64,000 nucleotides of DNA from Fasciolopsis buskii (GCA_008360955.1 LUCM01001617.1:58300-122299); one strand, 5' to 3'. Counted from the stretch's first letter, positions 13,470-26,026 are shown. Program-made: numbers and translations. The notes: generated from the sequence alone by a model not told the origin.

Positions 13470-14459
13470 GTGACCACTACCGGGACCAACATGCAAAATC
13501 CTTCGGAAACTACATTTTCACACAATTTGCACAACCGACCTCTCCCGTGCTTTTGCCGCTCAAATTCCTGTCCCAGCTCTTCATCCCACAAATCTGTTAC
13601 TAGTCTGTCTGAGAATGAATCAAATCATGGCAGCGGCACCCCAACTTTGCATATACCTGCTTCAAAAGTGCTAATCTCTCGATATCATCTCCTTTGGTTG
13701 CAACCAATACCGGCAGATCTAGATGAAACTCAATCCACCTTGCCCGTCCAACCATCCCGCAAACGTGCTCGCCTAAATCTACCAACATTGGTACCGCAAA
13801 ATAAGAACGCTGACGGTATAACCACGCAGATGATTTCCGTCTCACCGATGTCTTTTCAGGCTAATACCAGCCGCTTGGCATATACCCCATCACAGGTACG
13901 CCCTCTAGCCCTTCCTCGTTTTTCCGTCAAACAACAGCATGGCACCCAGCCAAAATCAGTTGAATCCCAAAGGAAGCGCATACCAGTGATCTATTCAACT
14001 AACCACAAAAACCCGCATTTCATTAGCCATCCTGTTAACCCAGTGAGACAACCTGTTTGCGCGACTCCTTTGTCTGGCACTCTCTGCACACTCAACTCGA
14101 GTAAGTCATCCCGGCATGTGCTCTGCCGGATTGGAAGGTCCACAAACTCACAAAGGCCAACTAATCGCCGCCTAAAATCACGAGGTGATTGGCCCACTCT
14201 ACTCATGCCTCCACCCTCTTTCGGCTACACGGTTGCCACCTTCCAGTATGATACTGATGCCCCTCCATTTTTAGGGTCTGCCGCTTATCCTTCCTACTTT
14301 CACCCACTCACTAGTCAACCCTATTTAGATGCATTCCTGCCAATCGAATGCCCCCTTTCTACTCGTGTACGCGCAAATTCTCATCCCGACTACCAATATC
14401 CTCATAAATACAAGATTTACCCCTGGATCTCCCCAGGCTACCTGGCATACTTCAGATAA
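13470..14459 (+). CDS. Open frame in CR1-like element, Ser/Thr/Pro-rich
   Basis: This is the longest uninterrupted real frame of the window, 329 codons and a stop at 14457-14459. The protein is rich in Ser, Pro, Thr, Asn and Gln, with a basic patch (PSRKRARLNLP, about residues 94-104) and many short polar repeats. No folded domain is evident. It lies between the ORF1 fragment and the endonuclease/RT part of the same LINE and in the same direction, so it is most likely a low-complexity C-terminal part of ORF1 or the 5' part of ORF2. The apparent start may be internal after a frameshift. The frame antisense to it at 13600-13845 is a shadow. Confidence 0.45.
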   Translation: MTTTGTNMQNPSETTFSHNLHNRPLPCFCRSNSCPSSSSHKSVTSLSENESNHGSGTPTLHIPASKVLISRYHLLWLQPIPADLDETQSTLPVQPSRKRARLNLPTLVPQNKNADGITTQMISVSPMSFQANTSRLAYTPSQVRPLALPRFSVKQQHGTQPKSVESQRKRIPVIYSTNHKNPHFISHPVNPVRQPVCATPLSGTLCTLNSSKSSRHVLCRIGRSTNSQRPTNRRLKSRGDWPTLLMPPPSFGYTVATFQYDTDAPPFLGSAAYPSYFHPLTSQPYLDAFLPIECPLSTRVRANSHPDYQYPHKYKIYPWISPGYLAYFR

Positions 14460-14691
14460 CTGTATTTTGCTCTTTGATCGACAACCTATCTTAAGACCAT
14501 ATTCCCAACCCACTCTTGTCCAGCGCTTAAACCAATTGCCCCAGCTACAAAACTGTGCCCTCCTGACTCCTGCAAATTGCAAAAATAAGGCCTATCCCAG
14601 AAAAAATCATGCGCATTCTTGCCAACCATCTTTTTCTCCGGCATTTTCCAGAGCCCCCTCCTCACTAACCTCCTAGATTGCCAGTTTCGCC

Positions 14692-15680
14692 NNNNNNNNN
14701 NNNNNNNNNNNNNNNNNNNNNNNNNNNNNNNNNNNNNNNNNNNNNNNNNNNNNNNNNNNNNNNNNNNNNNNNNNNNNNNNNNNNNNNNNNNNNNNNNNNN
14801 NNNNNNNNNNNNNNNNNNNNNNNNNNNNNNNNNNNNNNNNNNNNNNNNNNNNNNNNNNNNNNNNNNNNNNNNNNNNNNNNNNNNNNNNNNNNNNNNNNNN
14901 NNNNNNNNNNNNNNNNNNNNNNNNNNNNNNNNNNNNNNNNNNNNNNNNNNNNNNNNNNNNNNNNNNNNNNNNNNNNNNNNNNNNNNNNNNNNNNNNNNNN
15001 NNNNNNNNNNNNNNNNNNNNNNNNNNNNNNNNNNNNNNNNNNNNNNNNNNNNNNNNNNNNNNNNNNNNNNNNNNNNNNNNNNNNNNNNNNNNNNNNNNNN
15101 NNNNNNNNNNNNNNNNNNNNNNNNNNNNNNNNNNNNNNNNNNNNNNNNNNNNNNNNNNNNNNNNNNNNNNNNNNNNNNNNNNNNNNNNNNNNNNNNNNNN
15201 NNNNNNNNNNNNNNNNNNNNNNNNNNNNNNNNNNNNNNNNNNNNNNNNNNNNNNNNNNNNNNNNNNNNNNNNNNNNNNNNNNNNNNNNNNNNNNNNNNNN
15301 NNNNNNNNNNNNNNNNNNNNNNNNNNNNNNNNNNNNNNNNNNNNNNNNNNNNNNNNNNNNNNNNNNNNNNNNNNNNNNNNNNNNNNNNNNNNNNNNNNNN
15401 NNNNNNNNNNNNNNNNNNNNNNNNNNNNNNNNNNNNNNNNNNNNNNNNNNNNNNNNNNNNNNNNNNNNNNNNNNNNNNNNNNNNNNNNNNNNNNNNNNNN
15501 NNNNNNNNNNNNNNNNNNNNNNNNNNNNNNNNNNNNNNNNNNNNNNNNNNNNNNNNNNNNNNNNNNNNNNNNNNNNNNNNNNNNNNNNNNNNNNNNNNNN
15601 NNNNNNNNNNNNNNNNNNNNNNNNNNNNNNNNNNNNNNNNNNNNNNNNNNNNNNNNNNNNNNNNNNNNNNNNNNNNNNNN
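14692..15680. other. Assembly gap (989 N)
   Basis: A run of 989 undetermined bases. Every long frame that seems to cross it is an artefact of the Ns. By position it hides most of the endonuclease domain of the CR1-like element, since the sequence resumes inside the C-terminal part of that domain. Confidence 0.98.
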
Positions 15681-17782
15681 CAAAGTTCCATAACATCTTA
15701 GACCTAGTTTTACGCATAGCACTCCTAATTTTAAGGTATCAGTGCTAAATCCTTTCCTTGGGAGTGACCACAAGATGGTCACGCGTAGCTTCCCTCTCCG
15801 TAACAAACCTTTCTCACTTATGTGTGCCCACCATGCTGTCTTTTCCTATGTGTCGACTCATTGGGACGAAATCCCTGACGCTCTGCGAACCCTCGATTGG
15901 TCCAGCTTCCTTTTATCGTCGCACCCGCAGAGAACGGCAGACGACCTTTACGGGAAACTTCTTTTTACTATTAATCGCCCGTTCACTCCGATCACTCGAC
16001 ATAAACCCAAGAAGCCAAGTAGTGTTTTTCAGCTCCAGACGAATCTTTTGAAGGCTCAAAAATCTTCAACAAAACGGTAGAGTTCTCACCCTTAGTGCAA
16101 GTCAACTGCTTGCAGCAAGAATTTCTTATGGAGTCCGAACTAAGGTTAAAAAGGCAAGAAACGCTAGCACTTGGGGCGCTTAACCCACTTCGAAAGACTT
16201 TCTGCATTTTCGCTCGCCGCCCAAGTCGTCAAATATTCCGAGCTTCATCATATTTACTACCTTAATCATCGAGTCTCATTGCTGAGAGTCGGACACACTC
16301 TGAAATCCGCCCCATGTTAACGTCCGTTGGGCTATCCTCCATCTCCTTCGACGTCGCTGGCATCATCAATGTGAGGAAATATGCCAGGCCATCCCACAGG
16401 CTTGGCCATGATGGCATCCCACCAGTCCTATTTTGCACCGCTGGTCTAGATCCTCCTCTGCTCCTTCTAAATCTGTTCTTGTTCTCCATGTCTGGCGATA
16501 CTTTTCCGCCACAATGGAAAACATCCATTATTGTTCCATATCACAAAAAGGGTTCCATGTACGAACCTGAAAACATTCGCCCCATTAACCACACTTCATT
16601 TCTATCCAGGCTTATGGAAAGCATTGTTGAAGAACAACTGGACAACTGTCTTACTGTTCACAACGTTATCAACCCCTCGCAACACGGCTTACTCGGGGAC
16701 CGATCTTGCCTCACCTGTCAGTTTGACTTTTCAAACTTGGCTACCCAAAGTGCTGATTCCCAACGGTCGATGCTCATAATCGTTTTAGATGTATGAAACG
16801 CGCTTCACCGCGTTTTCCATTTCTGGCTCCTGGACAAAATTAGGACTTATGGAATAAGAAATCCCCTCTTATATCTTGGCTACCATCCTACCTTTCCGAT
16901 CGCCTTCAGGTAGTCAATATTAACGGTTGTTCTTCCCGGCCTCGTGCTATTACCAGTGGGGTAATTCAGCAAAGCTTCATAGGTCCTACAGTCTCTTGAT
17001 AACTGGTGTTACAAGTGGCTTATGAAGTTCTCTGCTGACAAAAGCTCTCTGATAACATATAAATGCCATGTTCCTCCGGGCGCCCTCTCTATAAACGGCA
17101 TGCCAATTCTTTCATCACGCACAGTTAAGGACTTAGGGTTACAACACTCCTGCTCCTTCAACTTCCACCAGCAGGCTCACCATCAGACCGCTATAGCTAA
17201 GAGAACCGCCACAATGATCATAAGGGCACTCCGCACTCAAGACTGCAGAATTATCATATTCAAGTCCCATGCTAGGCCCTACCTCGAGTACTGCCCGATT
17301 ACCTTTAAGCACATGCGTAAAGTCGATCGAAATGAAATCGAGAATGTGCAGCGTGTATTCACTAGAAATCTTTTAGGTCCTTTATCTAGCTTAAACTACA
17401 GGGCCAGATGCGAGCTTCTTTGACTTGAACCATTGTGGCTTCGTCGAGTTAAATTAAATCTTGCATTTCTCTTTAATCTTTGCAATAATAATGTACACTC
17501 TACTACAGACGTCACACGCGACGCCGATAGTCCCCATATCCACTTCGCAGTAGATACTACTTGTTAAGAATACCCCTGACTCGACTACCGAGCAGGGCTA
17601 AATTCTTCGCAGTTGCTTACTCTAAACTGTGGAACAAACTCCCTAGTTCCGTGAGGTCGTGCCCAAACTTAGCCCAGTTCAAAGCCCATCTGGCAAAGCT
17701 AGTGGATGTCCAGTTCTTAATTAACCTGACACGAGCTAACATTGGACTAGACGAGGCCTACGAACATGGGATAGAATTTTAG
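15681..17782 (+). pseudogene. CR1-like ORF2: endonuclease end and reverse transcriptase
   Basis: After the gap the sequence reads NILDLVL, then, one frame over, NPFLGSDHKMVT, the SDH-type end of an apurinic-like endonuclease. RT follows: GHDGIPPVLF, then FPPQWKTSIIVPYHKKGS (16.5 kb), ENIRPI (16.57 kb), HGLLGDRSCLTCQF, IIVLDV and SGVIQ (about 16.95 kb). The segment that should carry the catalytic F/YxDD motif is missing: the sequence jumps from IGPT directly to SLDNWCYKWLMKFSADKSS near 16985-17050. The C-terminal part continues with RPYLEYCPI, EIENVQRVFTRNLLGPLSS, LEPLWLRRVKLNL and YSKLWNKLPSSVRS to about 17782. At least four frame changes and several stops make it non-functional. Confidence 0.85.
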
Positions 17783-17800
17783 TTCGTGACCGATTCTTTG

Positions 17801-20800
17801 CTGAGGTCACCATCAGGGATTTGGCTTCACTTCCAACTTCTTCACTTTGTCACACGTCCCCACTAATGTACTTTTTGACCTCCTTTGTTGTGATGTACCC
17901 TCTTCACCAATGGCCTGAGCAACTAACTCTCAAAATTCTCCCAATGTGGGTGGACGAATATGTCAGCGTACTTATTGTAGGATCCATGCCCTGATCACCT
18001 TCCGTGATTTTAGAGAACTTCAGCCTGTGTACTCCTCACTCTTCATGTCATCTTATCCTCTTCACTGGCTTGGCAGGACTAAATAGTTCGTACTTGGTAG
18101 CCCCAAACCTTCAACTACCCATAAAACTGTTACTATAGCTCAATTCTAGGTACCACATTTTACGGAATAGATGCACTATGTTGCAGGTATTTTGTCGCAA
18201 TCCAATAATCACCATACCACAAGCTGGCACCCAAGCCAAACCACTTCTCTCTTGCTTTTCAGATCTCGCACCTGGAGTAGGCTTGCTGCTACCCTTTCCG
18301 TCCTCGGAATGGCGATTACAAATCTGTTATCTTATCATTTCTGCTGAGAACTTGTTAACTAGAACTGGCTCTCGAGTTGTGGCCCGGTCAACCAAAACTA
18401 CGCCGATTGGCGCACTAGATATCACAACTCGCATCTTTGCAATTGGATGAAACCGCGATTATTAATGTCTCCGGAACGGCTTGCTCATCTCGTTCCCCAG
18501 CCGTAATGCTGACCGAGATCAAAAGCTGCGATAACAAAAAGTGACAGCATAGAGAACATTCTTGGCTACTGTATTTAATGAGTGTTCTTACACAAAACTT
18601 CTCTTACCTGACGCACCTCCAGATACAGCCTTCTGCCATCCGTATGTAAATGAAATCACTATTCCTGGGATTCTCATATCCAATGCTTCAAAATTTGTCT
18701 CCAGAAAGTTTGAAACAATCTTGACAGCCTTCCTCCGCCCTCAGCATTTTTTGATCGTTTTTTCAAATACGTCTTTGATCCACTTTGCTCGACGTTCTGC
18801 ATGATTTTCACTACTTCCATCCAACCACCGTGTTACAATTGCCCGTCACCTCCTCAGCTCAACGTTTTTCGCTCATTACGTAACGCTCTTGACATTTGGG
18901 GACTTCAGCCATATCTCGACATCCGCCATCGAGCTTCATCCATGTTGTGTGCCTGCAGTGAGCACATTTAGTGCACGTAAACAAGAAACGACCCGTAGTC
19001 CGCTGCTTACAAACAATCCCAGTAAACACTTTTAGTCTTGAGAAATAAGTTTTCCATTTCTTGCTCTTCACGGGCATGCTTGTACTTTACCAATTGCTTT
19101 GCATCATCTCATTTCAATTCCCAGTGAGCCTCTGCAATAACTCAATATTGCTCCTACTCCCTTACCCCATTCGATTTCTGTCATTTACATTTCTTGTGCA
19201 TCATCCTTGTAAAAATTTGACCATGCCTTGCGCATGCCTCTCGCAAATCGAGCAATATACACTATTAATATTACCGCTGTACTGCCACCTTTCTCTCGTT
19301 TTACTTTCCAGATGCATGCGCTCATATTGATGCTGCACCAGGGGTCCAGCTTCCAGATCATGGCTGCGATTTCACATTCCCTGTTACATCAAAAATGCGA
19401 AGCGGCTTATTAACCGCAAATAATTCTCCAGGTAGAAAATGGACTACTTTTTAGACCATTCTGAAGCAGATTGGCAACATTTATCTGCGTGATTCGCCAA
19501 TAACATCTACGGCCTCCGAATCAAAGTTTTAGGAACTACAGCCTGCATGGTGCGGTCCCAAAGCCCGCTTGCTGTGGGCAGTCAAGATCTCCCGACACCC
19601 TGGCTTCATTAATGGATCTGCCTGACCGCGGCCAAGACGAACATCGCACTGAGGGTTAATTAAGAAAACACCTACATATCGGTTCTGGCGTTCAAATATC
19701 TTCATAACTAGGGATGTCCCCTGCAAATTCCCCCTGAAAATGTTATTCTTGTGACTGCCAACAATTTGGATCCCCGTGGAAAGTAGCCAAAAATTCACAG
19801 TGGCAAATGAGCTTCCATGGAATACTTATAAACTTAGTAACTTTGGAGTACTTCGGCCGCATGTCGAAGTTCGCCGATATCTCTCAAGTAAGTTCCGCTC
19901 CTTCAACACGAACTGTTGGTGCATCTAAACGCTGATATCTGTACTTAATGCCACCTAATAATTTTCTGGAAACCACGTCTAGTAAACATCAATCCGTTTT
20001 TGCTTTCGCCTTTGAGTCATGCCTGTCGATGTGCTGTGCAGTACCGCTTTAAGGCTATAATCATGCAGTCAGACGTCTCCCGAAGACTTCAACAAATACA
20101 CCATTACCACTGATGATGACCTTTCGGGGCCATTATGCTTCAAGTTAACTCTAGAGAACTCTGAACGTCAAAATGACACCATCTTAATCCAATTTATTCA
20201 TGTTGGTCACCAATAACAGTCCGCTCTCGCAAGATGCTCATCTACTCTGTTAGATTCGTCCACTTGAAGCGTTCGTTTTTCCTTGCTTAACGCTACCCCT
20301 CCGGTAAGATACCCTTGCGGTTCATCTGGGCGTGCGCTCTTGAGCAATGGGTGACCAGAATGAAGTCCCAAACCCAAAACAATCGATTCATAAATTGTGC
20401 CACACTGGGCCCTTAACTTCGTCACTGCCTATGAGAAATGCACTATCATTTTTATTATTACCCGTTAGCACTTACGCATGTATGCACACAAGTCAAACTG
20501 CAAGCGGGCTTGTTGCTCCATTTCTGTCTGAGTGTCGGTCTGGAGAGCATATCGTTGATTTCAAGTCTACTTGCTCACTCGTGTTCCTCTTTACTGTCCA
20601 ATATGAGGCTAAATCAAACAATCATTTGCTTACCTTACTTAACGTTAACCCGATAATCAGGTTGATGTATTGAACAATTGTCACTCCAATATACGGTACA
20701 AGCTTTTTACTGGCTGCGTTTTTGTCTACCCGACGGATTCGGATAGTGCTTGAACCGGACCAATGAGAGGCAGCATTTTGCCTTGCTAATATGACAGCAC

Positions 20801-21221
20801 AGTCACCATCTCGTTTCATTCGCTTCCGCCTTTGACGGATTATCGGTCACCTTTTAAATGCTACCCCGAAATCGCTTTTGGTTGATGAATCAGCTTTTGC
20901 CGCTGCAACGATACTGAATGCTCACGAAATGCCGATATCCCTTATTCTACTTCCGTAGTCCATTAAACGCCATACATAATCCGTGCCTCCCTGACCTTTT
21001 ATATTTGTTCTGAGCATTTATCCGGTGTTTACGGCTAATGAACCAAAAAATCTGTTGTGGGATTAAAGCATCTGTTATATTGAAAAGTCTTGAAGGTCAG
21101 CGTCTTTAATCCTGCGTTTTGTTTATCAAACTGTTTTACACTTCCAGGAATCGTAGGAATACAGCTGATTCAGCGAAAGTTTCCAGTGCTAAGCAGTATC
21201 CATTTATACGAGTACAGATTG
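17801..21221. other. C-rich non-coding block
   Basis: No recognised gene. The + strand is C/T-rich, continuing the bias of the CR1-like element. Short frames such as 18562-18804 and 20347-20673 have no motif I know. It includes an antisense copy of the dispersed repeat around 18850-19290. Confidence 0.35.
18850..19290 (-). repeat. Dispersed repeat, antisense copy
   Basis: The reverse complement of 19200-19258 reads GATTTGCGAGAGGCATGCGC, then AAGGCATGGTCAAATTTTTAC. This is the least degraded version of the core also seen at 1525, 4646, 21239 and 21380. The rest of the segment has weaker similarity in reverse complement to about 1860-1960. Confidence 0.4.
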
Positions 21222-21810
21222 TAATAATAATAATAATGCATATTTCCCGATTATCGAGAGGCATAGGGAAGGCAAGATCAAGTTTTTAGAGAAGATTCAC
21301 AGGAAATACGAATAATATGAATCGAAGGGAATAGGAGTTTGAGCAACCTTCAGTAATTTGAAAGGTTTGTTGGTTTGTGTATATTTCTCGACATACGTGA
21401 GTCATGCAAAATGCAAGATCAAAATTATGCAAAAAAGGCACAGTGCAGACATGGAAAACAGAAACCAAACTTACAATGCAATGTGGTTTCGCTCACAAGA
21501 TCGTAACAGGCAATGTGATTTGCTGGGCACGAGGTTTTGAATTATAAATCAAAGCCGGATGAAGATTCGCAAAGACCTTTCTGTGACGGGCTTCCAATCC
21601 TGCACTTCGAGTAATAATATGTTTGAACGCATCAAAGGTGCCTATTGGAGGCGCAAAATATGGATGGGAGGCAATGGCTGTCGCCCTTAGTTAGCCGGGA
21701 TCCTCGAAAATCAAGAGAGTTATATGGGGAAGATGAGGGTCAATATCGATTCGATAACTGAATGGAGATGAGCGAAAAACCGGACTGGATATCATATGAG
21801 GCAGTATGAA
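21222..21810 (+). repeat. Dispersed repeat, tandem core
   Basis: Starts with a TAA/ATA tract (21224-21238) and contains the core twice (21239-21300 and 21380-21440), followed by about 360 bp collinear with 4700-5050. The copies differ by many substitutions and small indels, which points to age rather than recent spread. Confidence 0.5.
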
Positions 21811-23850
21811 ACGCAAAACCTACAAGACCATAGTGGGCTGAACAAGGAAAGCGGCGTCACGGGATGGGTATTGTGCAATCCTAAGACCAATACATGAGGT
21901 TTGTTTAGAATAATTTTCATTCCATGAATTTCAGATTAGTCTAAAGATAAAGATGGAGTCGGAAAAAGAGGAGGAACCGGAATCAAAAGAGACAATGCCT
22001 GGTGGACTCGTGTGAGGAACTGTTACCAGAAGCATCGACCCATTGCCAAATTCCGCAGATCAGAGTGGAGGCTGATGAAAAATGACAGTCATCAGCTATT
22101 TTTGAATGTCAAGGAGCATTGTGAACGTCAGTTCATGTCAGCTGCCAATAAAAATATTGTCCATCTGTGTGTCCGTTTTGTATTATTTGGCAGAAGAATT
22201 TTGAGAAGGAGCAACGGGAAGCCAGAACAAAATGGTGCGCTTGAACGTAGGATGTAGAGTACTGTTCACCACAACAGTGCTAGTGGGTGAGGCTGACCAA
22301 GTGCTGGCCATCCAATCTGGAAATCACGGTCTGAGGGTGAATGCGGCAGGTGTAATCCGCCAAGCCAGATGCACTCGCATACTGCTGCCGAGCCGCTCGC
22401 CGATGTACGCCGGCCAAAGCGGTGGACATGACCGCGCCCCGCACTATTGTGGTAACGCTGGTGTACTCGTGGTGTAAATGAAGGAATTCAAATATGGTAT
22501 GGTTAGGGCAATGGAAACCTCGTCTTTCCGGGATCGGATATTCGGCAAGAGAATGGGTAAGTGTTCCCATCCATACAGAACTATACGGCCTGGAAGAGAG
22601 AGAGAAAAGACGGTCGACGGTCTGGCCTAGCTGCTAGCTGTGGATTAGGAGGCAAACATTCTTACGAGTATCTCAGAGAAGGAAGTTACCAGAACGCATA
22701 GTTCAATTCAGAATATATGGCTGGTGGCTGAGCAGTCCGGGTTTCTTTGATGTATATATTTAAATAGATGGGCTGGCTAATCTAGTGCATGGATCGTCTA
22801 AGCCATGAGTAAGGAGGGTGAACCGGTATCTGGTAGGATAATAATAATGGTCGAGCTACAAAGATAAATGCATTGGGGATTGACCAAATTCAGCGTGAAA
22901 ATCATAGATTATATTCCACCCTAGGAGGCCGTGCCTTGCGAAAACAAGAAATGGTCGGGGCCTGCGGTTGTGGTAGATGGAAACGGCCACTATGGAAAGA
23001 GAAGATACCACGTAGAACTCTGTGTTCGTGGAGATAGCATGAGGTTTGAATTGTCTAAAGTGGACAGAGGTACCGATGGGGATTGGGAAAGAAAGAATCC
23101 ATGATTTTGACCTTATTTCTTCTGGAAGGTATTGTCTGGGTTTTCCAGAAACAAGGTGATTTCAGCGGGCCATAGTCATTTGCTTGGAGAGAAAAGATGA
23201 TGAAAAGTAAGGGTGAGGATGATTGTGAATACTTATTTTAGAAGACGGTGGCCGGGAATGGTTGACGCGCCGCTTCGGCGACGGCGCTGAAATTAGTAAG
23301 TGAGCGTGTGGGAGAGTGCTATGGGTGAGCAACCCTATACGCAGTCAGAACGATAATGCTTATGGATATGAAGTCAGACTATTTAGTGATACGTACCGAT
23401 TTGGCGGGCATAGGAACGGTGAGATGCATCCGACGTGGAACTGCATGTAAATAAGTAGCATGCGCTGGTGCTGGAGCTCTGTTTAAAGTTGGAGAGACTA
23501 GGTGAATCCCCATGTGGTATGAGTAGGGAGATTTCCCTTCCTTTCCGCAATGAACGAAATGATGATATCAATGCATTTTTCAGAGGACCAATCCAGTTTC
23601 ATACACTCGAGTATGGGTGGTATAGATTAATGAAGAAGGGTACAGTAACCATTATACTTACTTCGTTTTTAAATGATTGAATCATTTCCATGGGTTTACA
23701 TAACGGTGAGGCAATGATCGCAACTTTTTGGGAGAAGAATAATGGTCGGGTATCCCACTGCAGCTTACTACCAAATGCAATTCCTACTGCCTCATTGAGC
23801 CCTGTCCATCTTGTCCAGGCTTTTGATTTTCTGAACTTGGCCAGAATGAG
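21811..23850. other. G-rich non-coding block
   Basis: Purine/G-rich on the + strand, flanked by C-rich blocks on both sides. A locally GC-richer patch at 22230-22480 has open frames on both strands but no recognisable domain. No gene can be supported. Confidence 0.35.
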
Positions 23851-23856
23851 GGTGAT

Positions 23857-24591
23857 ATGAATTTCTTTTCTAAACTCCGGCGTGTAACTAATGGGGTGAT
23901 TCAAGGAAGTGTTCTGGGTCCGCTAATTGTTCTGCTACATAAAACTGACTTTTTCTCTACAGCTGCAGGGGGGATCATCTCGGGCTTTGCTAACGACGTG
24001 AAAATGTTTTACATGTTCCACTCCAGTGCTTTGGATTCTACGCTGCAGAGAATGGTGCTAGATTTAAACATGTTCAATTCTTGGGGACTAAACTGGTTAA
24101 TGGAGTTTTTACTCGAGGACAGCTTTATTCTCACCTACAAGGATACTGCTCCATCCAAATAGGCCACCCTCGAGGAAAGTCTAGCCCTGGCAAATCTAGT
24201 TTTTTGCTTTGATTTTATATTACCGTCGTTCTTTCGGCTCCTCAGAGCATATCAGCACTCAAGTCGCCAGATCTCGTGAGCTTACTGAAGTGATACCCCA
24301 GACTTTCCGTTTACAGTGAACGAAACTAGACATGGGACCCATGTTAGACCATTACTAGAGCATGATCCCATTGAGCACTCTAACTTGTACTACCGCGACA
24401 GAATAACTAATGAAAGATTGCAAGGATTCCTCCCTAGGTGGCTACCGGAATACAGACCGCAATTCCATTATAGGCATAAGTGCATCATGCTGAAACTTGA
24501 GCCACTCTGGCTTGGTGCACAAAAGTTGAATCTGTCATTCTTCCTCTTACAAGATATAATTCTCAAGTCCTGTTTTTACCCTGTAGATTAA
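23857..24591 (+). pseudogene. CR1-like reverse transcriptase fragment
   Basis: Reads RRVTNGVIQGSVLGPLIVLL, a classical non-LTR RT motif, followed by a degenerate catalytic box FAND (23986-23997) where FADD is expected, then LNMFNSWGLNWLMEFLLEDS. After a broken segment, a second frame (24316-24591) continues the same protein with RHKCIMLKLEPLWLGAQKLNLSF, corresponding to the LEPLWLRR region of the element at 12.8-17.8 kb. The first half of RT and the endonuclease are not seen, so the copy is truncated as well as mutated. Confidence 0.75.
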
Positions 24592-26026
24592 TATCGATGA
24601 GCCTTCTTCCTCTATGCTCACGTGGTAAAAGGGCACTACTAACCTTGCCTTTCTCTCATAACTTTGTGCATTCCATTAGCTCTTTTCTTTTGTTGCAAGA
24701 AATAGCCCATTTGAACAGCGAACACTTAAACAATAAATCCTCCTATGGTTGGTGCCTTCATCTCCAAGTTTTATTTCCAGAGAGCCACCAAATTTTACTC
24801 TCCTTCCTCTTCTCCTCATCTCAAGTACTTATAAAACAAATATTTGCCTTACTTTGTGAATTACAAAATTCTTGTCTGCACGTGCTCCGTTGTCTCTGGC
24901 CATTGTGCACACCGATTTATCAATCTAAGACTTCCCGCGACAGAGGGCCCCAGTCACATAAACTACATTAGTTTCGCTGATCTTTCCGTCGCTCCAAATG
25001 AGGTATTCAGAACGCCGCCACTTTCTGTGAGTTCTCTTAACCTGAATTAACTCGGTTCCTCGCCCTCCTCAACCTCCTGTCCTACTCAGGTTAACTCAAA
25101 ACTCATTTTTTCCTCAGGAGCAAGAGTGAACACAGAACATTGAGCTGTTTGCTTAGCCCATCCAACCTGCCCCCTAGCTTTAGATAAACCACCGATTTCT
25201 GAACCCCATCAACTACCTGCCAGTCGAATGGTACTGAACTTGATCAAGATAATTAGGCCTTTTCTCTGCCCTCATTTAACCGCATTTAATGATAGTCAAC
25301 ATAACAATAAATAAGATGTTAAAATGGGCAGCCCGGGATCTGCTCTTAGAGATCTTCCGCACACCTGTGTTTTCGAAATAAACCCCGTTTCAACCTTTCC
25401 AACTGACGAGGTTATCGTAAATGCCGTCGATTTCTCCTTTTCTCTGGCCACAAAGCTCTACTGTGATTCATTTCACCATCAACGTGCTGGCTCTAAAATA
25501 TACCACCAATAATGTTCGAGAACAAGTTTGCGCGTTTTTAAAACCATTACGATCCAGGTATCAATCCGTCCACGCCAGCCTCCTTATCTTCATTAGCAAA
25601 CTGCCACCGAAACCGCCGCCAGTGTTATACGAAGCATGCACTCACGTACCACTTTTCCAGTTTTTATCAGCTTTGAGCCATTCCAGTTAGCCCCGAATTT
25701 CGGTTCGGCAAAGATTTATTCATTGTGCTTCCCCTGTATATTTAGTAATGCTTTCCTTGTTTGCCGATCCAGTCAACTCTCTGGACTCTGCGCGAAAACC
25801 CTAGGATCCGAGACAATCCACAAAAAGGAATTACACACGAGCGAAAAAAGGGAATGTCAGGAAAATATTGGTAAGTTAAGACCGAATTGCGTTTCATGTA
25901 AGTGAATGGAGGGGGCATCAAACTTCCGATCACTCCAGCGTTATTTTTCTAAGACCATCTTTGACGCCTAATATCCGTTCTATGATATTTGGTTGATTGC
26001 GTTTGTTTCGTCCCACATGAGATCTG
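24592..26026. other. Non-coding, C-rich
   Basis: Follows the CR1-like RT fragment and shares its C-rich bias. It may be the decayed 3' part of that element, but no motif is recognisable. No gene is supported. Confidence 0.35.

Larger units (their letters stand above)
12800..17800 (+). mobile_element. CR1-like non-LTR retrotransposon (decayed)
   Basis: About 5 kb in order on the + strand: an ORF1-type region (12.8-13.4 kb), a Ser/Thr/Pro-rich open frame (13470-14459), an assembly gap where the 5' part of the endonuclease should be, the end of an endonuclease domain, and a reverse transcriptase with its C-terminal region (15.7-17.8 kb). The sense strand is C-rich. Several frameshifts and stops make it immobile. 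The precise 5' and 3' ends and target-site duplications were not found. Confidence 0.8.

Noticed and set aside
13600..13845. Minus-strand frame of 81 codons
   Set aside because: Antisense shadow of the 329-codon frame of the CR1-like element.
14486..15806. Several frames of 350-400 codons on both strands
   Set aside because: They consist almost wholly of undetermined bases from the assembly gap.
22232..22570. Overlapping frames on both strands in a GC-richer patch
   Set aside because: Neither strand shows a domain, and the pattern fits a GC-rich repeat fragment.
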